DNA from: Empedobacter falsenii
Lineage (GTDB): Bacteria > Bacteroidota > Bacteroidia > Flavobacteriales > Weeksellaceae
NCBI RefSeq assembly: GCF_019308355.1
Contig: NZ_JAAGKM010000029.1
Location: forward strand, 1 to 32,349
Direction of reading: 5' to 3'
Length of the DNA stretch: 32,349 nucleotides
Shown: one piece after another, positions 16,394 through 24,819 of the stretch
How positions within the stretch are numbered: the stretch's first letter is position 1
Layout of the letters: each line of letters opens with the position of its first letter
The notes under the pieces: generated by a model
Database searches by the model: none
What the model was told of the DNA's origin: nothing
Seen by the model: the letters and a program-made list of their open reading frames with translations, nothing else
Program-made: the position numbers and the translations under genes

Positions 16394-17683
16394 ATGAGTA
16401 CAGTACACGAAAGATTAGCAAAACATATATTGGCAGATGGATATCCGATTGTAATGGATATGGACAAGTCGTATGGATCCTATGTTGTAGACGAAAATGG
16501 TGTTGAATATTTGGATTTATTTTCGATGTTTGCTTCGACGGCGATCGGTTATAATCATCCACATTTGATGTCTAAAATTGATTTTTTAGGTCGAAATGCA
16601 GTCAATAAACCTGCTATGTCAGACATTTATACAAAAGATTACGCAGATTTAATTGATACATTTGAGCGTGTTGCGATGCCAAAAGAATTGCAATATTTAT
16701 TCTTTATTTCTGGAGGAACATTGGCAGTAGAAAATGCACTAAAAACGGCTTTTGATTGGAAAACAAGATTAAATTTTTCGAAAGGAATTGAGAAAGAAGC
16801 AAGTGATGTCATTCATTTTAAGCAAGCGTTTCATGGACGTTCTGGTTACACATTATCGCTAACGAATACGAAAGATCCTCGTAAATACGAATATTTTCCA
16901 AAGTTTGATTGGCCAAGAATTGAAAATCCAAAACGAATTTATCCTGTTACAGAAGATAATTTATGCAAGGTTGTTGAGGCTGAAAAACGTGCGATTGAAC
17001 AAATTGAAAATGCTTTAGAAACACGCAAAAATAAAGTTGCTTGTATTATTATTGAGCCGATTCAAGGTGAAGGAGGAGATAATTATTTTCGAAAAGAATT
17101 CTTTCAGAAATTGAGAGAAATTTGTGATAGAGAAGAGATTTTATTGATTTTTGATGAGGTACAAACAGGAATGGGAATGACTGGTAAAATGTGGGCTTTT
17201 CAGCATTATGATGTGATTCCTGATGTGATTTCGTTTGGAAAGAAAACACAAGTTTGTGGAATTTTAGCGAATAAAGAAAAGTTAGATCAAATTCCGAATA
17301 ATGTTTTCAAGGAATCAAGCCGTATTAATTCGACTTTTGGTGGAAATTATATCGATATGTTGCGTTTCAAATTAATTTTAGAAGTGATTGAACAAGAAAA
17401 ATTAGTTGAAAATGCGGAAGAGAAAGGAAAATATATTTTATCAAAATTGAATGAAATCGCAAAAGAAACGAAGAAAATTCATTCGATTCGTGGATTAGGA
17501 TTGTTCATTGCGTTTGATTTTTCATCAGATTTGGATCGTTCAGAATTCATCAAAACATGTTTCGAAAATCATATGATTATTCTTCCTTGTGGTGAAAACT
17601 CGGTGCGAATGCGTCCTCATCTCAATATTTCCGAAGAAGATACCAATAAAGCAATAGAAATTATTAAATTAGCATTAAAATAA
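16394..17683 (+). CDS. lat: L-lysine 6-aminotransferase
   Basis: This is a class-III PLP-dependent aminotransferase of 429 residues. It moves the epsilon-amino group of lysine to 2-oxoglutarate, giving 2-aminoadipate 6-semialdehyde (cyclising to piperideine-6-carboxylate) and glutamate. Features include FHGRSGYTLSLTNT at 146-159, EPIQGEGGDNYF, Asp254 of FDEVQTGMGMTG and the PLP lysine in SFGKKTQVCG (probably Lys283). The DWPRIENPK and FGKKTQVCG segments match the LAT subfamily seen in Mycobacterium and Flavobacterium rather than ornithine or GABA aminotransferases. It is second in the operon and followed by a strong terminator. Confidence 0.93.
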   Translation: MSTVHERLAKHILADGYPIVMDMDKSYGSYVVDENGVEYLDLFSMFASTAIGYNHPHLMSKIDFLGRNAVNKPAMSDIYTKDYADLIDTFERVAMPKELQYLFFISGGTLAVENALKTAFDWKTRLNFSKGIEKEASDVIHFKQAFHGRSGYTLSLTNTKDPRKYEYFPKFDWPRIENPKRIYPVTEDNLCKVVEAEKRAIEQIENALETRKNKVACIIIEPIQGEGGDNYFRKEFFQKLREICDREEILLIFDEVQTGMGMTGKMWAFQHYDVIPDVISFGKKTQVCGILANKEKLDQIPNNVFKESSRINSTFGGNYIDMLRFKLILEVIEQEKLVENAEEKGKYILSKLNEIAKETKKIHSIRGLGLFIAFDFSSDLDRSEFIKTCFENHMIILPCGENSVRMRPHLNISEEDTNKAIEIIKLALK

Positions 17684-17688
17684 ACAGC

Positions 17689-17717
17689 AAAAGCAACCAA
17701 ACAAAGGTTGCTTTTTT
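17689..17717 (+). terminator. Terminator of the lysine operon
   Basis: AAAAGCAACC pairs perfectly with GGTTGCTTTT around AAACAAA, followed by further T. Confidence 0.85.
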
Positions 17718-17743
17718 AATTTTGTAAAAGATAAAACTAAAGT

Positions 17744-18523
17744 ATGATAGATTCTTTTTTCTTCGATTTTGACGGAACATTACAAGGTTTTGAAAACCAT
17801 GAAATCAGTGATTCGACAATCGAAGCGTTGAAATTATTGAAACAAAAAAACAAAAAAATATACATCGCAACAGGACGAAATATGGTGGATATGCCTGAGC
17901 ATATTTTTGATTATGGTTTTGATGGTTACATCAATAATAATGGAGGAATGTGCTCCGACGAAAACCGTCAATCATTTTTTGTAGATTACATCAACCCTAA
18001 TGATATAGAGGCTTTGTTACAATATGATGATGAAAATCCTTTCTCATTTTCGTATATGACGAAAGAAGCGTTTAGTATCAATCGTGTGAATGAGAATGTA
18101 GAAAAATCGTTTGCTTATTTTGGAATGGAACTTCCAGAAGTGGTTGATCCTCGAACTTTGCCGAAAGATAATATTATGCAAATGAATTTTTTTGTGAACG
18201 AAGAACAAGAAGATTATTTGATGAAAAATGTGTTGACAAACAGTGTAGGAACACGTTGGATAGAATATTTTGCTGATATAAATCCGAAAAATATTAGTAA
18301 AATGCGTGGAATAGAGCGAATGGCTGAACGCGATAATTTAGATTTAACTAAAACAATGGCTTTTGGTGATGGTGGTAACGATATTAGTATGTTGAAAGGT
18401 TGTAAAATAGGTGTAGCAATGGGCGATGCGAAAGAGAATGTTCGTGAAGCGGCTGATTATTATACAACTTCTGCAGATAATCACGGAATATGGAATGCGC
18501 TGAAACACTTTGAGATAATTTAG
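17744..18523 (+). CDS. HAD-superfamily hydrolase, Cof type
   Basis: The 259-residue enzyme is a Cof/YidA-type HAD phosphatase with a C2 cap. Motif I is FDFDGTL, with the nucleophile Asp8 and Asp10. Motif II is Thr43 in ATGRN, motif III probably Lys186, and motif IV GDGGND at 208-213. A conserved NNNGG lies at 64-68. Such enzymes hydrolyse phosphosugars or flavin and pyridoxal phosphates in the cytosol. The substrate here is unknown. It forms a single-gene unit between two terminators. Confidence 0.9.
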   Translation: MIDSFFFDFDGTLQGFENHEISDSTIEALKLLKQKNKKIYIATGRNMVDMPEHIFDYGFDGYINNNGGMCSDENRQSFFVDYINPNDIEALLQYDDENPFSFSYMTKEAFSINRVNENVEKSFAYFGMELPEVVDPRTLPKDNIMQMNFFVNEEQEDYLMKNVLTNSVGTRWIEYFADINPKNISKMRGIERMAERDNLDLTKTMAFGDGGNDISMLKGCKIGVAMGDAKENVREAADYYTTSADNHGIWNALKHFEII

Positions 18524-18545
18524 AAACTTATTTTAATTTATATAG

Positions 18546-18577
18546 AAAAAAAACCAACTTAGGTTGGATTTTTTTCT
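18546..18577 (+). terminator. Terminator after the HAD hydrolase gene
   Basis: CCAAC pairs with GTTGG around TTAG, extended by flanking A and T runs, and ends in seven T. Confidence 0.75.
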
Positions 18578-18667
18578 TTTCACAATGTTGTGTTAATTAC
18601 GTGTTCTATTGTTGTAGAATTAAAAAATAAAAATTATTTTAGAGTATTAATTATAAACTACAACATA

Positions 18668-19420
18668 ATGAAACAATTATTATTAGCTGGATTTTTACTT
18701 TTTTCGAATTATGGTTTTGGGCAAGAAAAGCTTATTGTCGATTATAAATACGATATAAAGCATGATGAAGAAAAAATAAAGGAGTTTGAAAGAGAGCAAG
18801 CACAAAAAGGAGGAGGTACAATAAAAATTGGAGGGGCTCCAAATATTTATTATCAATTAGAATATAGTGATCATCAGTCCATTTACAAAAAAATAGAAAC
18901 CATTAATAATAATCAAAATGGTAGCTCTATGGGGGCTTTTTCAATTAATATTGGAGGAGAATATAAAGATCTGATTAATGAAACAAGTAAGAAAGAGTTT
19001 CGTCAAGAAGTCGTTTTAGATAAACAGAATTTTATTGTGGTTACACCATATAAAGATTATGAATGGAAAATTACAGATATTGAAGATACGATTTTGGGTC
19101 ACAAAGTAAAAAAAGCTATTGGTAATGATAAAGGCAAGCAAATAGCAGCTTGGTTTGCGCTAGATATTAAGGTTGATGCAGGGCCAAATCAAGTGAATGG
19201 ATTGCCAGGTTTGATTCTGAAAACGGTGAGCGAAACGGGTGGTAAATTTGGTTCGATTATGACTTATGAAGCGGATAAAATTAACTTAAACCCTAAGAAA
19301 ATGTCTAAAACTAAACCTATAAAAGGTGAAGAAATAACACAAGAAGAGTTTAAAAAATTGCAAGATGAATCTCGTCAAAAAATGAGAGAATCTTTTTCGA
19401 TAAGAGTGGACAAAAAATAA
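18668..19420 (+). CDS. GLPGLI family protein 1
   Basis: The 250-residue product starts with a signal peptide (MKQLLLAGFLLFSNYGFGQ) and so is exported. The body begins LIVDYKYD and has ILGHKVKKAI, AAWFALDI and the family motif GLPGLI at 178-183. The C-terminus is charged (KPIKGEEITQEEF). An in-frame upstream ATG at 18590 would add 26 residues without export character; the start at 18668 is chosen because it opens the signal peptide. GLPGLI (TIGR01200) is a Bacteroidota family of unknown function. It heads a tandem array of three genes with very short gaps, almost surely one operon. Confidence 0.9.
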   Translation: MKQLLLAGFLLFSNYGFGQEKLIVDYKYDIKHDEEKIKEFEREQAQKGGGTIKIGGAPNIYYQLEYSDHQSIYKKIETINNNQNGSSMGAFSINIGGEYKDLINETSKKEFRQEVVLDKQNFIVVTPYKDYEWKITDIEDTILGHKVKKAIGNDKGKQIAAWFALDIKVDAGPNQVNGLPGLILKTVSETGGKFGSIMTYEADKINLNPKKMSKTKPIKGEEITQEEFKKLQDESRQKMRESFSIRVDKK

Positions 19421-19426
19421 TTTTAA

Positions 19427-20152
19427 ATGAAATATTTAGTAATTTTCATTAGTTTTTTTTGTAATTTAGTTCAAGCGCAAGAAGCTCTAGAGATTGAATA
19501 TGAAGAAGTTTTTATTCCTAGAATTATAGGAAAAGATGGGAAGGAAGAAAAATTGGATGATGATTTTATAAAAGCACTTTCTGTTCCAAAAAATTATGTA
19601 CTACAAATAGAAAAAGGAAAAAGTGTTTTTTCTAAGATTGAGAAAATTAATAATTCTCAAGGGAATGCGTTAGTTACGATGTATGGTATTTTTTCGTATA
19701 ATTTTGAACAAGATTTCAATCAAAATAAAATGAAACAAGAATGGATGATAGAGAATAAAAAATACCTTGTAACTGATACCATTTCGACACATTATAAATA
19801 CGAATTAACGCAAGAAAAATCTACTTGTTTGGGTTTTGATGTTAAACAAGCAGTTGTAAAATATGATGACAATAATAAATCAATTATTTGGTACGCACCA
19901 AGTTTACCCAAACGTTTTGGTCCAAAAGAGTTCATTAATCTTCCAGGTTTGGTATTAAAAGTAGAATCTATTCGAAATGGAATTATTGATCCATCTTATT
20001 CTTTGAAAGCAACTTCTGTTACAACAAAAGATCATTTAGAATTTAAGAAATTATTCAAGGCTAAGGAAATTTCTAAAGCCGAATTTGAAAAGCTGAAAGC
20101 TGATTATAACCAACAAAGTTCGAATGAAAATCAAGGAGTAGATAAAGATTAA
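19427..20152 (+). CDS. GLPGLI family protein 2
   Basis: This is a 241-residue secreted protein. The signal peptide is MKYLVIFISFFCNLVQAQ. The family core is CLGFDVKQAVVKY, IIWYAPSL and NLPGLVLKVE, in which the motif has become NLPGLV (171-176). The gene begins 6 bp after the first GLPGLI gene, with 14 bp to the next. The C-terminus KEISKAEFEKLKADYNQQ resembles the tails of its neighbours, including the remnant downstream. Function is unknown. Confidence 0.88.
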   Translation: MKYLVIFISFFCNLVQAQEALEIEYEEVFIPRIIGKDGKEEKLDDDFIKALSVPKNYVLQIEKGKSVFSKIEKINNSQGNALVTMYGIFSYNFEQDFNQNKMKQEWMIENKKYLVTDTISTHYKYELTQEKSTCLGFDVKQAVVKYDDNNKSIIWYAPSLPKRFGPKEFINLPGLVLKVESIRNGIIDPSYSLKATSVTTKDHLEFKKLFKAKEISKAEFEKLKADYNQQSSNENQGVDKD

Positions 20153-20166
20153 TCTAAATAAAAACT

Positions 20167-20916
20167 ATGAAAAAATTACTATTGATTGTATTAAGCAGTT
20201 TGTGTTATTTTGTAAATGCTCAAGATGTTTTAGAAGTAGAATATGATGTATATACAGTATATGACGCAAGTAAAACTCAAGGTTCAGTTACAATTGACAA
20301 CCGCAAATTGAGTAAAGATGAGACGATTAAGTATTTTACTGAACAAATGAAAATTGCTAGACCTTATGTTTTAGTAACAAATAAAACCGCTTCTAATTAT
20401 AATCAAAAACCAACACTAAATGGTGGAAATTCAGTAAGCTATAGTAGTAATCAAGGAAATGGATTGTATTATAAAAATTTGCTTGAAAATTATTATATGC
20501 ACGAATCAGTTGGTTTTGGAATGGATCGAATTATCAAAGATTCTATTCCTAAAATTAATTGGACTATAACACGCGACAAAAAAAAAGTCTTAGGCTTTGA
20601 TGTTCGTAAAGCAACCGCAAAAATCAATAAAGAAGAGCTTACAGCTTGGTTTGCTACTTCCTTGTCTTTTCCTTCGGGACCAGATAAGTATATGGGATTA
20701 CCTGGTTTGATTTTAGAATTAGAAAGAAAAACAAACGACGATGCTGATATGGTTATTACGTACAAAGCAACATCTGTAAAAGAAGCGAAGAAAAATGTAA
20801 CAATAAATCAACCAAAGAAAGGGAAAATTGTTGATTTCAAAACGTATAAAGCAGAAATGGATGCTTTTTTTAAGAAACAACAAGAAATGAATAACCAAGG
20901 AGTGGATAAAAATTAA
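20167..20916 (+). CDS. GLPGLI family protein 3
   Basis: This is a 249-residue secreted protein with signal peptide MKKLLLIVLSSLCYFVNAQ. The family core is VLGFDVRKATAKI, ELTAWFATSLSFPSGP and MGLPGLILELE, with the canonical GLPGLI at 177-182. It carries a Ser/Asn-rich insertion around 77-100 compared with its neighbours. It is the last intact member of the array. The C-terminus VTINQPKKGKIVD resembles the start of the fragment that follows it. Function is unknown. Confidence 0.9.
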   Translation: MKKLLLIVLSSLCYFVNAQDVLEVEYDVYTVYDASKTQGSVTIDNRKLSKDETIKYFTEQMKIARPYVLVTNKTASNYNQKPTLNGGNSVSYSSNQGNGLYYKNLLENYYMHESVGFGMDRIIKDSIPKINWTITRDKKKVLGFDVRKATAKINKEELTAWFATSLSFPSGPDKYMGLPGLILELERKTNDDADMVITYKATSVKEAKKNVTINQPKKGKIVDFKTYKAEMDAFFKKQQEMNNQGVDKN

Positions 20917-20929
20917 GTTTATAGTATAG

Positions 20930-21037
20930 AGAACAATAAATAAACCAACCAAAGGAAAACAGATAAGTCAAGCCGATTTTGAAGAAATGGTTGAAGAAGA
21001 AAACCGAAAATTTAATGAAATGTTTTTACAAAAATAA
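20930..21037 (+). pseudogene. C-terminal remnant of a fourth GLPGLI gene
   Basis: Just after the third GLPGLI gene, an open stretch without a start reads RTINKPTKGKQISQADFEEM, continues ENRKFNEMFLQK and stops at 21035-21037. This is the charged tail of a GLPGLI protein: compare KPIKGEEITQEEFKKL in member 1 and TINQPKKGK in member 3. The rest of the gene is missing, and a TAG (20927-20929) closes the frame upstream. A deletion between tandem copies is the simplest origin. Confidence 0.75.
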
Positions 21038-21043
21038 GATACG

Positions 21044-21072
21044 AAAAAAGGATTTCAATTGAAATCCTTTTT
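21044..21072 (+). terminator. Terminator of the GLPGLI array
   Basis: AAAAAGGATTTC, AATT and GAAATCCTTTTT form a perfect 28-bp palindrome (21045-21072) with the A and T runs built into the stem. It can work in both directions. Confidence 0.85.
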
Positions 21073-21129
21073 GATATTAAGTAATAGTTATTTGTAATCT
21101 GTGAATATTTTTAATCAATATAATTACAC

Positions 21130-21159
21130 TTTTTCTAAAGCAAACAATTCTTATCTTTG
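21130..21159 (+). promoter_or_regulatory. Candidate promoter for yaaA
   Basis: TATCTTTG (21152-21159) matches the Bacteroidota -7 box exactly. A TTTTTC at about 21130-21135 stands at the -33 distance. The leader to the ATG at 21229 would be about 60 bases. No OxyR- or PerR-type site was recognised. Confidence 0.5.
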
Positions 21160-21228
21160 TTAAAGAAGAGTTGAATTAGATTTTATTCTAACAGAATACT
21201 TTTTTTATTAATTAAGATTTTTTGATAC

Positions 21229-21984
21229 ATGAAAATATTACTTTCGCCAGCGAAGATGATGAATTTGGAAACGAATGCTAAATGGAGAGCAACAACACCT
21301 CAATTTTTAGAACATTCGCAAAAAATTATGGATGTTATGAAAGAGATGAGTACAACTGATCTTGAAAAATTAATGAAAATTTCGAAAGATATTGCAGAAA
21401 TGAATGTGGAGCGTAATCAGGTTTGGAATGTTAAACCTACTGCTAAACAAGCTATTCCAGCAGCTTTAGCTTTCAAAGGTGAAGTGTATAGAGGTTTGAA
21501 TGCTGAGACGTTAAACGACGAAGCACTTGATTATTTCAATAAACATGCATTTTTGTTATCTGGGCTTTATGGAATGTTGCGTCCTTCGGATAAAGTAATG
21601 TTGTATCGCTTGGAAATGGGTTCGAAATTAGATGTTCATGGTTCGAAAAATTTGTATGGTTTTTGGAAAGAAATTTTGACACCTTTTCTAAATTCGAAAC
21701 TAAAAAAAGGAGAATTTATCTTAAATTTAGCAAGTAATGAATATGCTAAAGTTTTGGATAAAAAATCGTTAAAAGTTCCGATGATTGATGTAGAGTTTCA
21801 AGATTACAAAAACGGTGAATTGAAAAAAATCATGATGTATTTTAAACATGCTCGTGGTGCAATGGCGCGTTATTGTGCAGAAAATAAAGTTGAAACTTTG
21901 GATCAAGTGAAAGCATTTGACGTGGATGGTTATCGTTTTGATGAGAACCTTTCTACCGAAGAAACTTTGGTATTTACAAGATAA
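21229..21984 (+). CDS. yaaA: Peroxide stress protein YaaA (DUF328)
   Basis: The 251-residue product is a full-length YaaA/DUF328 protein. Visible motifs are the N-terminal ILLSPAKMM, AALAFKGEVYRGL, LSGLYGMLRP and YRLEMG, followed by NLASNEYAKVL and MMYFKHARGAMARY. In E. coli, YaaA lowers free intracellular iron during hydrogen peroxide stress and so limits DNA damage; the fold binds DNA. It is cytosolic. The gene stands alone, with its own promoter-like box and terminator. Confidence 0.94.
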   Translation: MKILLSPAKMMNLETNAKWRATTPQFLEHSQKIMDVMKEMSTTDLEKLMKISKDIAEMNVERNQVWNVKPTAKQAIPAALAFKGEVYRGLNAETLNDEALDYFNKHAFLLSGLYGMLRPSDKVMLYRLEMGSKLDVHGSKNLYGFWKEILTPFLNSKLKKGEFILNLASNEYAKVLDKKSLKVPMIDVEFQDYKNGELKKIMMYFKHARGAMARYCAENKVETLDQVKAFDVDGYRFDENLSTEETLVFTR

Positions 21985-21998
21985 TGACTAAAAAAAAT

Positions 21999-22040
21999 AA
22001 TAACTTGAAGACTGCTTTATTAGTAGTCTTTTGTTATTTT
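21999..22040 (+). terminator. Terminator after yaaA
   Basis: AAGACT (22008-22013) pairs with AGTCTT (22025-22030). An outer stem of AATAAC with GTTATT extends it, and T follows. Confidence 0.65.
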
Positions 22041-22050
22041 TAAATCATAT

Positions 22051-24369
22051 ATGAAAGAAAATTTTATCGATAAATTACCCATCAAAATTATTTACTCGTT
22101 CCAATCGCTGATTGAAGAATTAGAACGATCTGAATACAACTTTGGAGAGTTTAAAGCTTTTTTAGAATATCTGAAAGCTACTCGACCAGAGTTGATTGAT
22201 GGTGTTGAAACATTTGAAGATTTTCAGAAAATTATTAAAGATGTTGAGCCAATTATTGAGAAAATTATTCCTAAACCATTTGTAAAATATAATTTAAAAG
22301 CGATAACTTTTCCTTTTTCTGACAAATTTATTTTTGCAACAGATCGACTTAAAGAGTTGATTGATAATAATGAATCACGACTAAAATTCAATTTTGAAGA
22401 TTTAGATTATGATACATTATATAAGTTTTGTTGTTGCTTCATCTTATCGAAATATTATCATAAAAATTTAGATTTTAATCTATCAAATCAGTTGGTGATA
22501 GACAATCAAAATGGCTACAGAATTTATCTTGGGACTGATATAAACCATGATTATTTTCGTATTTATCCATCCGAAGATAAATTTAAATTGACTGAAGATG
22601 AAATTGAAGAGTTGTTGAATAATTATGAAGATACAGCTTTGTGGATGAGAAAAATTCCAATTGGATCGTGGATTGCAAAAGGGTTTAATCTTGTTTCATT
22701 TTTTGATAATACGACTGAAATTGCACTTTCTAACTTAAAATCTAAATTATTATCTTATGGGGAACCTTTTAATATTGTTCGAAATGATATTATTTCTGCA
22801 TTAAAATCTATTTTTAGAATCAATAATTTAGAAGTCGGTTTTTCAGCTTATAATTCCGATAAAAATCAATTAGAAATTAGTCATTTATTACAATTGAATG
22901 ATAGTTTACTGATTGATAATCATAAAAAAATAAAACTGAATGAAGTTTTTTGTGCTGATTTAGAGAACAAAATATCGAAATCAGATTATTATGTTGTTTC
23001 TAATATTGACGCAGCTTTGGACAAGTTTCCACAAGATAAAATGTTGAGAATGGCAAATGAATCTGGTCTGAAAAGTTTGATTCTTTATCCATTGAAAAAC
23101 GGAAAATCTCATTTAGGTATTTTAGAAATAGGCTCGAAAGAAGCTGGAGTTTTCAATCGAATTAATGCAAACCTTTTACGCGAAATCACGCCTCTTTTAG
23201 AAGAATCTATTTATCGCTATACGGTAGAGTTTGAGAATCAAATCAATGCTTATATACAAACCGAATATACCTCGTTGCATCCAAGTGTAGATTGGAAATT
23301 TAGAGAAAAAGCTCGCGAACATATATTGCATCCGGGAAATACAAAACAAAAATTGCAGATCTCTTTTCAAAATGTATATCCAATTTATGGTGAATTGGAT
23401 GTGAGAAATTCGTCAGTGATTCGAAATCAATGTTTAAAAATGGATTATACTAATCAGATTAATTACTTGATTTTGATTTGTAACGAGTTATATAATCGTA
23501 CAAAAAAGAATAAATTTTTGGATTATAGTGACGATTTGACTGATTTTTTGCAACGAATAGATAATGTAGATAAAATCTATTTCGAAAGCGAATTATTTGA
23601 TTACATTACGTTGCATATTCATCCTGAAATTCCCAAATATGTAAAGGACAATGAGAAATCAATTATCGAAGAATATCTAAAAAAGTTAGATTCTACAACG
23701 GGATTATTTTACGTAGAACGCAAAAAATTTGACCAAACAATTGTAATGACAAATTCACTTTTGTCGAACAAATTAGACACTTTTCAGAAAGATGCTCAAG
23801 ATGTATTTCCGCATTATTACGAACGTTTCAAGACAGATGGAATTGATTACAATTTGTATGTTGGGCGAAGTATTGCGCCGTTCAAAAAATTCTCCTATCA
23901 AAATATTCGAGAAATTAGATATTGGCAACTACAAGCGATGATAGCCTTGGAACAATCTTACAAAGAAATTCAGAAAAAAACACCATTAAAAGTTGAGGTT
24001 GCTTCGTTGATTTTTGCAACGAATACCACTTTAGATATTTTGTTCAAATTAGATGAGAAACGTTTTGATGTTAATGGATATAACAATGCAAAATATGAAA
24101 TAATCAAGAAAAGATTGAGTAAAGCTTTTGTGAAAGGAACAAATGAACGAATCAATTTGCCACACAAAATTTGTATTATTTATACCGAAGATATCCTAAA
24201 AGAAGAATACTCAAATTATATCAATTTATTAATTGATAAGAAATTTTTGAAAAAAGATGTTGAATATTTGGAAATTGATGATTTGCAAGGTATAAGTGGT
24301 TTGCAAGCAATTAGAGTTTCGATTAATTATAAAAATAAACTCGAAAAATATACAAAAATAGAAGAATAA
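22051..24369 (+). CDS. Large GAF-domain protein of unknown function
   Basis: This is a 772-residue cytosolic protein with no signal peptide or membrane helix. A GAF-type sensor domain lies at about 243-390 (IISALKSIFRINN through LLREITPLLEESI). Two further conserved blocks follow: QNVYPIYGELDVRNSS near 440 and FPHYYERFKTDGIDYNLYVG near 586. Flavobacteriales carry homologues of this layout, and none has an established job. No histidine kinase, cyclase or GGDEF output domain was seen. The next gene, three bases downstream, is a START-like protein. That makes a two-gene operon ending in a strong terminator and suggests the pair work together. Confidence 0.75.
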   Translation: MKENFIDKLPIKIIYSFQSLIEELERSEYNFGEFKAFLEYLKATRPELIDGVETFEDFQKIIKDVEPIIEKIIPKPFVKYNLKAITFPFSDKFIFATDRLKELIDNNESRLKFNFEDLDYDTLYKFCCCFILSKYYHKNLDFNLSNQLVIDNQNGYRIYLGTDINHDYFRIYPSEDKFKLTEDEIEELLNNYEDTALWMRKIPIGSWIAKGFNLVSFFDNTTEIALSNLKSKLLSYGEPFNIVRNDIISALKSIFRINNLEVGFSAYNSDKNQLEISHLLQLNDSLLIDNHKKIKLNEVFCADLENKISKSDYYVVSNIDAALDKFPQDKMLRMANESGLKSLILYPLKNGKSHLGILEIGSKEAGVFNRINANLLREITPLLEESIYRYTVEFENQINAYIQTEYTSLHPSVDWKFREKAREHILHPGNTKQKLQISFQNVYPIYGELDVRNSSVIRNQCLKMDYTNQINYLILICNELYNRTKKNKFLDYSDDLTDFLQRIDNVDKIYFESELFDYITLHIHPEIPKYVKDNEKSIIEEYLKKLDSTTGLFYVERKKFDQTIVMTNSLLSNKLDTFQKDAQDVFPHYYERFKTDGIDYNLYVGRSIAPFKKFSYQNIREIRYWQLQAMIALEQSYKEIQKKTPLKVEVASLIFATNTTLDILFKLDEKRFDVNGYNNAKYEIIKKRLSKAFVKGTNERINLPHKICIIYTEDILKEEYSNYINLLIDKKFLKKDVEYLEIDDLQGISGLQAIRVSINYKNKLEKYTKIEE

Positions 24370-24372
24370 AGA

Positions 24373-24786
24373 ATGGAAAAAGATGATGTATTGCTTAATA
24401 TTTCGATAGATAGTACTGTCGAAAATATTTGGAAAATTTTGACTGATGAACAAGCGTTTAATGAATGTTTTGAAAACATAAAAATGACTTGTAACGATTG
24501 GAAAGTAGGAGAGAAGATAAAGTTTGTATCACAAAAAAATAATGAAACGTTGATAGATGAAGCCTTGATTACATCAATTATGGAGAATGAACGTTTGCGA
24601 TATAATTATAAAAAACAAAATACAGACCATGAGATTGAAGTAATTTTTAATCTAAAATCTTCGGGTAATTTTACTTATCTATCAATTGAAGGAAAAGATT
24701 TTGCGGATGATTTTGAACGCTCACATTCAGAGAATGCGTGGATAAATATGATGCAAGCAATCAAGAAATATGTACAAAAAAAATAA
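24373..24786 (+). CDS. START-like/SRPBCC domain protein
   Basis: This 137-residue protein fits the SRPBCC (START-like, AHSA1-related) fold, which forms a deep hydrophobic pocket. The N-terminal beta-helix start NISIDSTVENIWKILTDEQ and the C-terminal long helix WINMMQAIKKYVQ are typical, with KVGEKIKFVSQKN between. A ligand cannot be told. It is co-transcribed with the GAF protein, only three bases away. Confidence 0.8.
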   Translation: MEKDDVLLNISIDSTVENIWKILTDEQAFNECFENIKMTCNDWKVGEKIKFVSQKNNETLIDEALITSIMENERLRYNYKKQNTDHEIEVIFNLKSSGNFTYLSIEGKDFADDFERSHSENAWINMMQAIKKYVQKK

Positions 24787-24813
24787 CCTTCAAATTTTTG
24801 AAGGTTATTTTTT
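24782..24813. terminator. Bidirectional terminator between convergent genes
   Basis: AATAACCTTCAAA pairs perfectly with TTTGAAGGTTATT around TT. A runs on the left and T runs on the right allow it to stop both the START-like gene and the long minus-strand gene. Confidence 0.85.
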
Positions 24814-24819
24814 TATATG

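Larger units (their letters stand above)
20917..21228. other. Region between the GLPGLI array and yaaA
   Basis: These 312 bases hold no intact gene. They contain the GLPGLI remnant, a palindromic terminator and a promoter-like box for yaaA, all annotated separately. Confidence 0.6.

Noticed and set aside
18590-18667. Upstream start for the first GLPGLI gene.
   Set aside because: The added 26 residues are not an export signal, while the ATG at 18668 begins a clean one.
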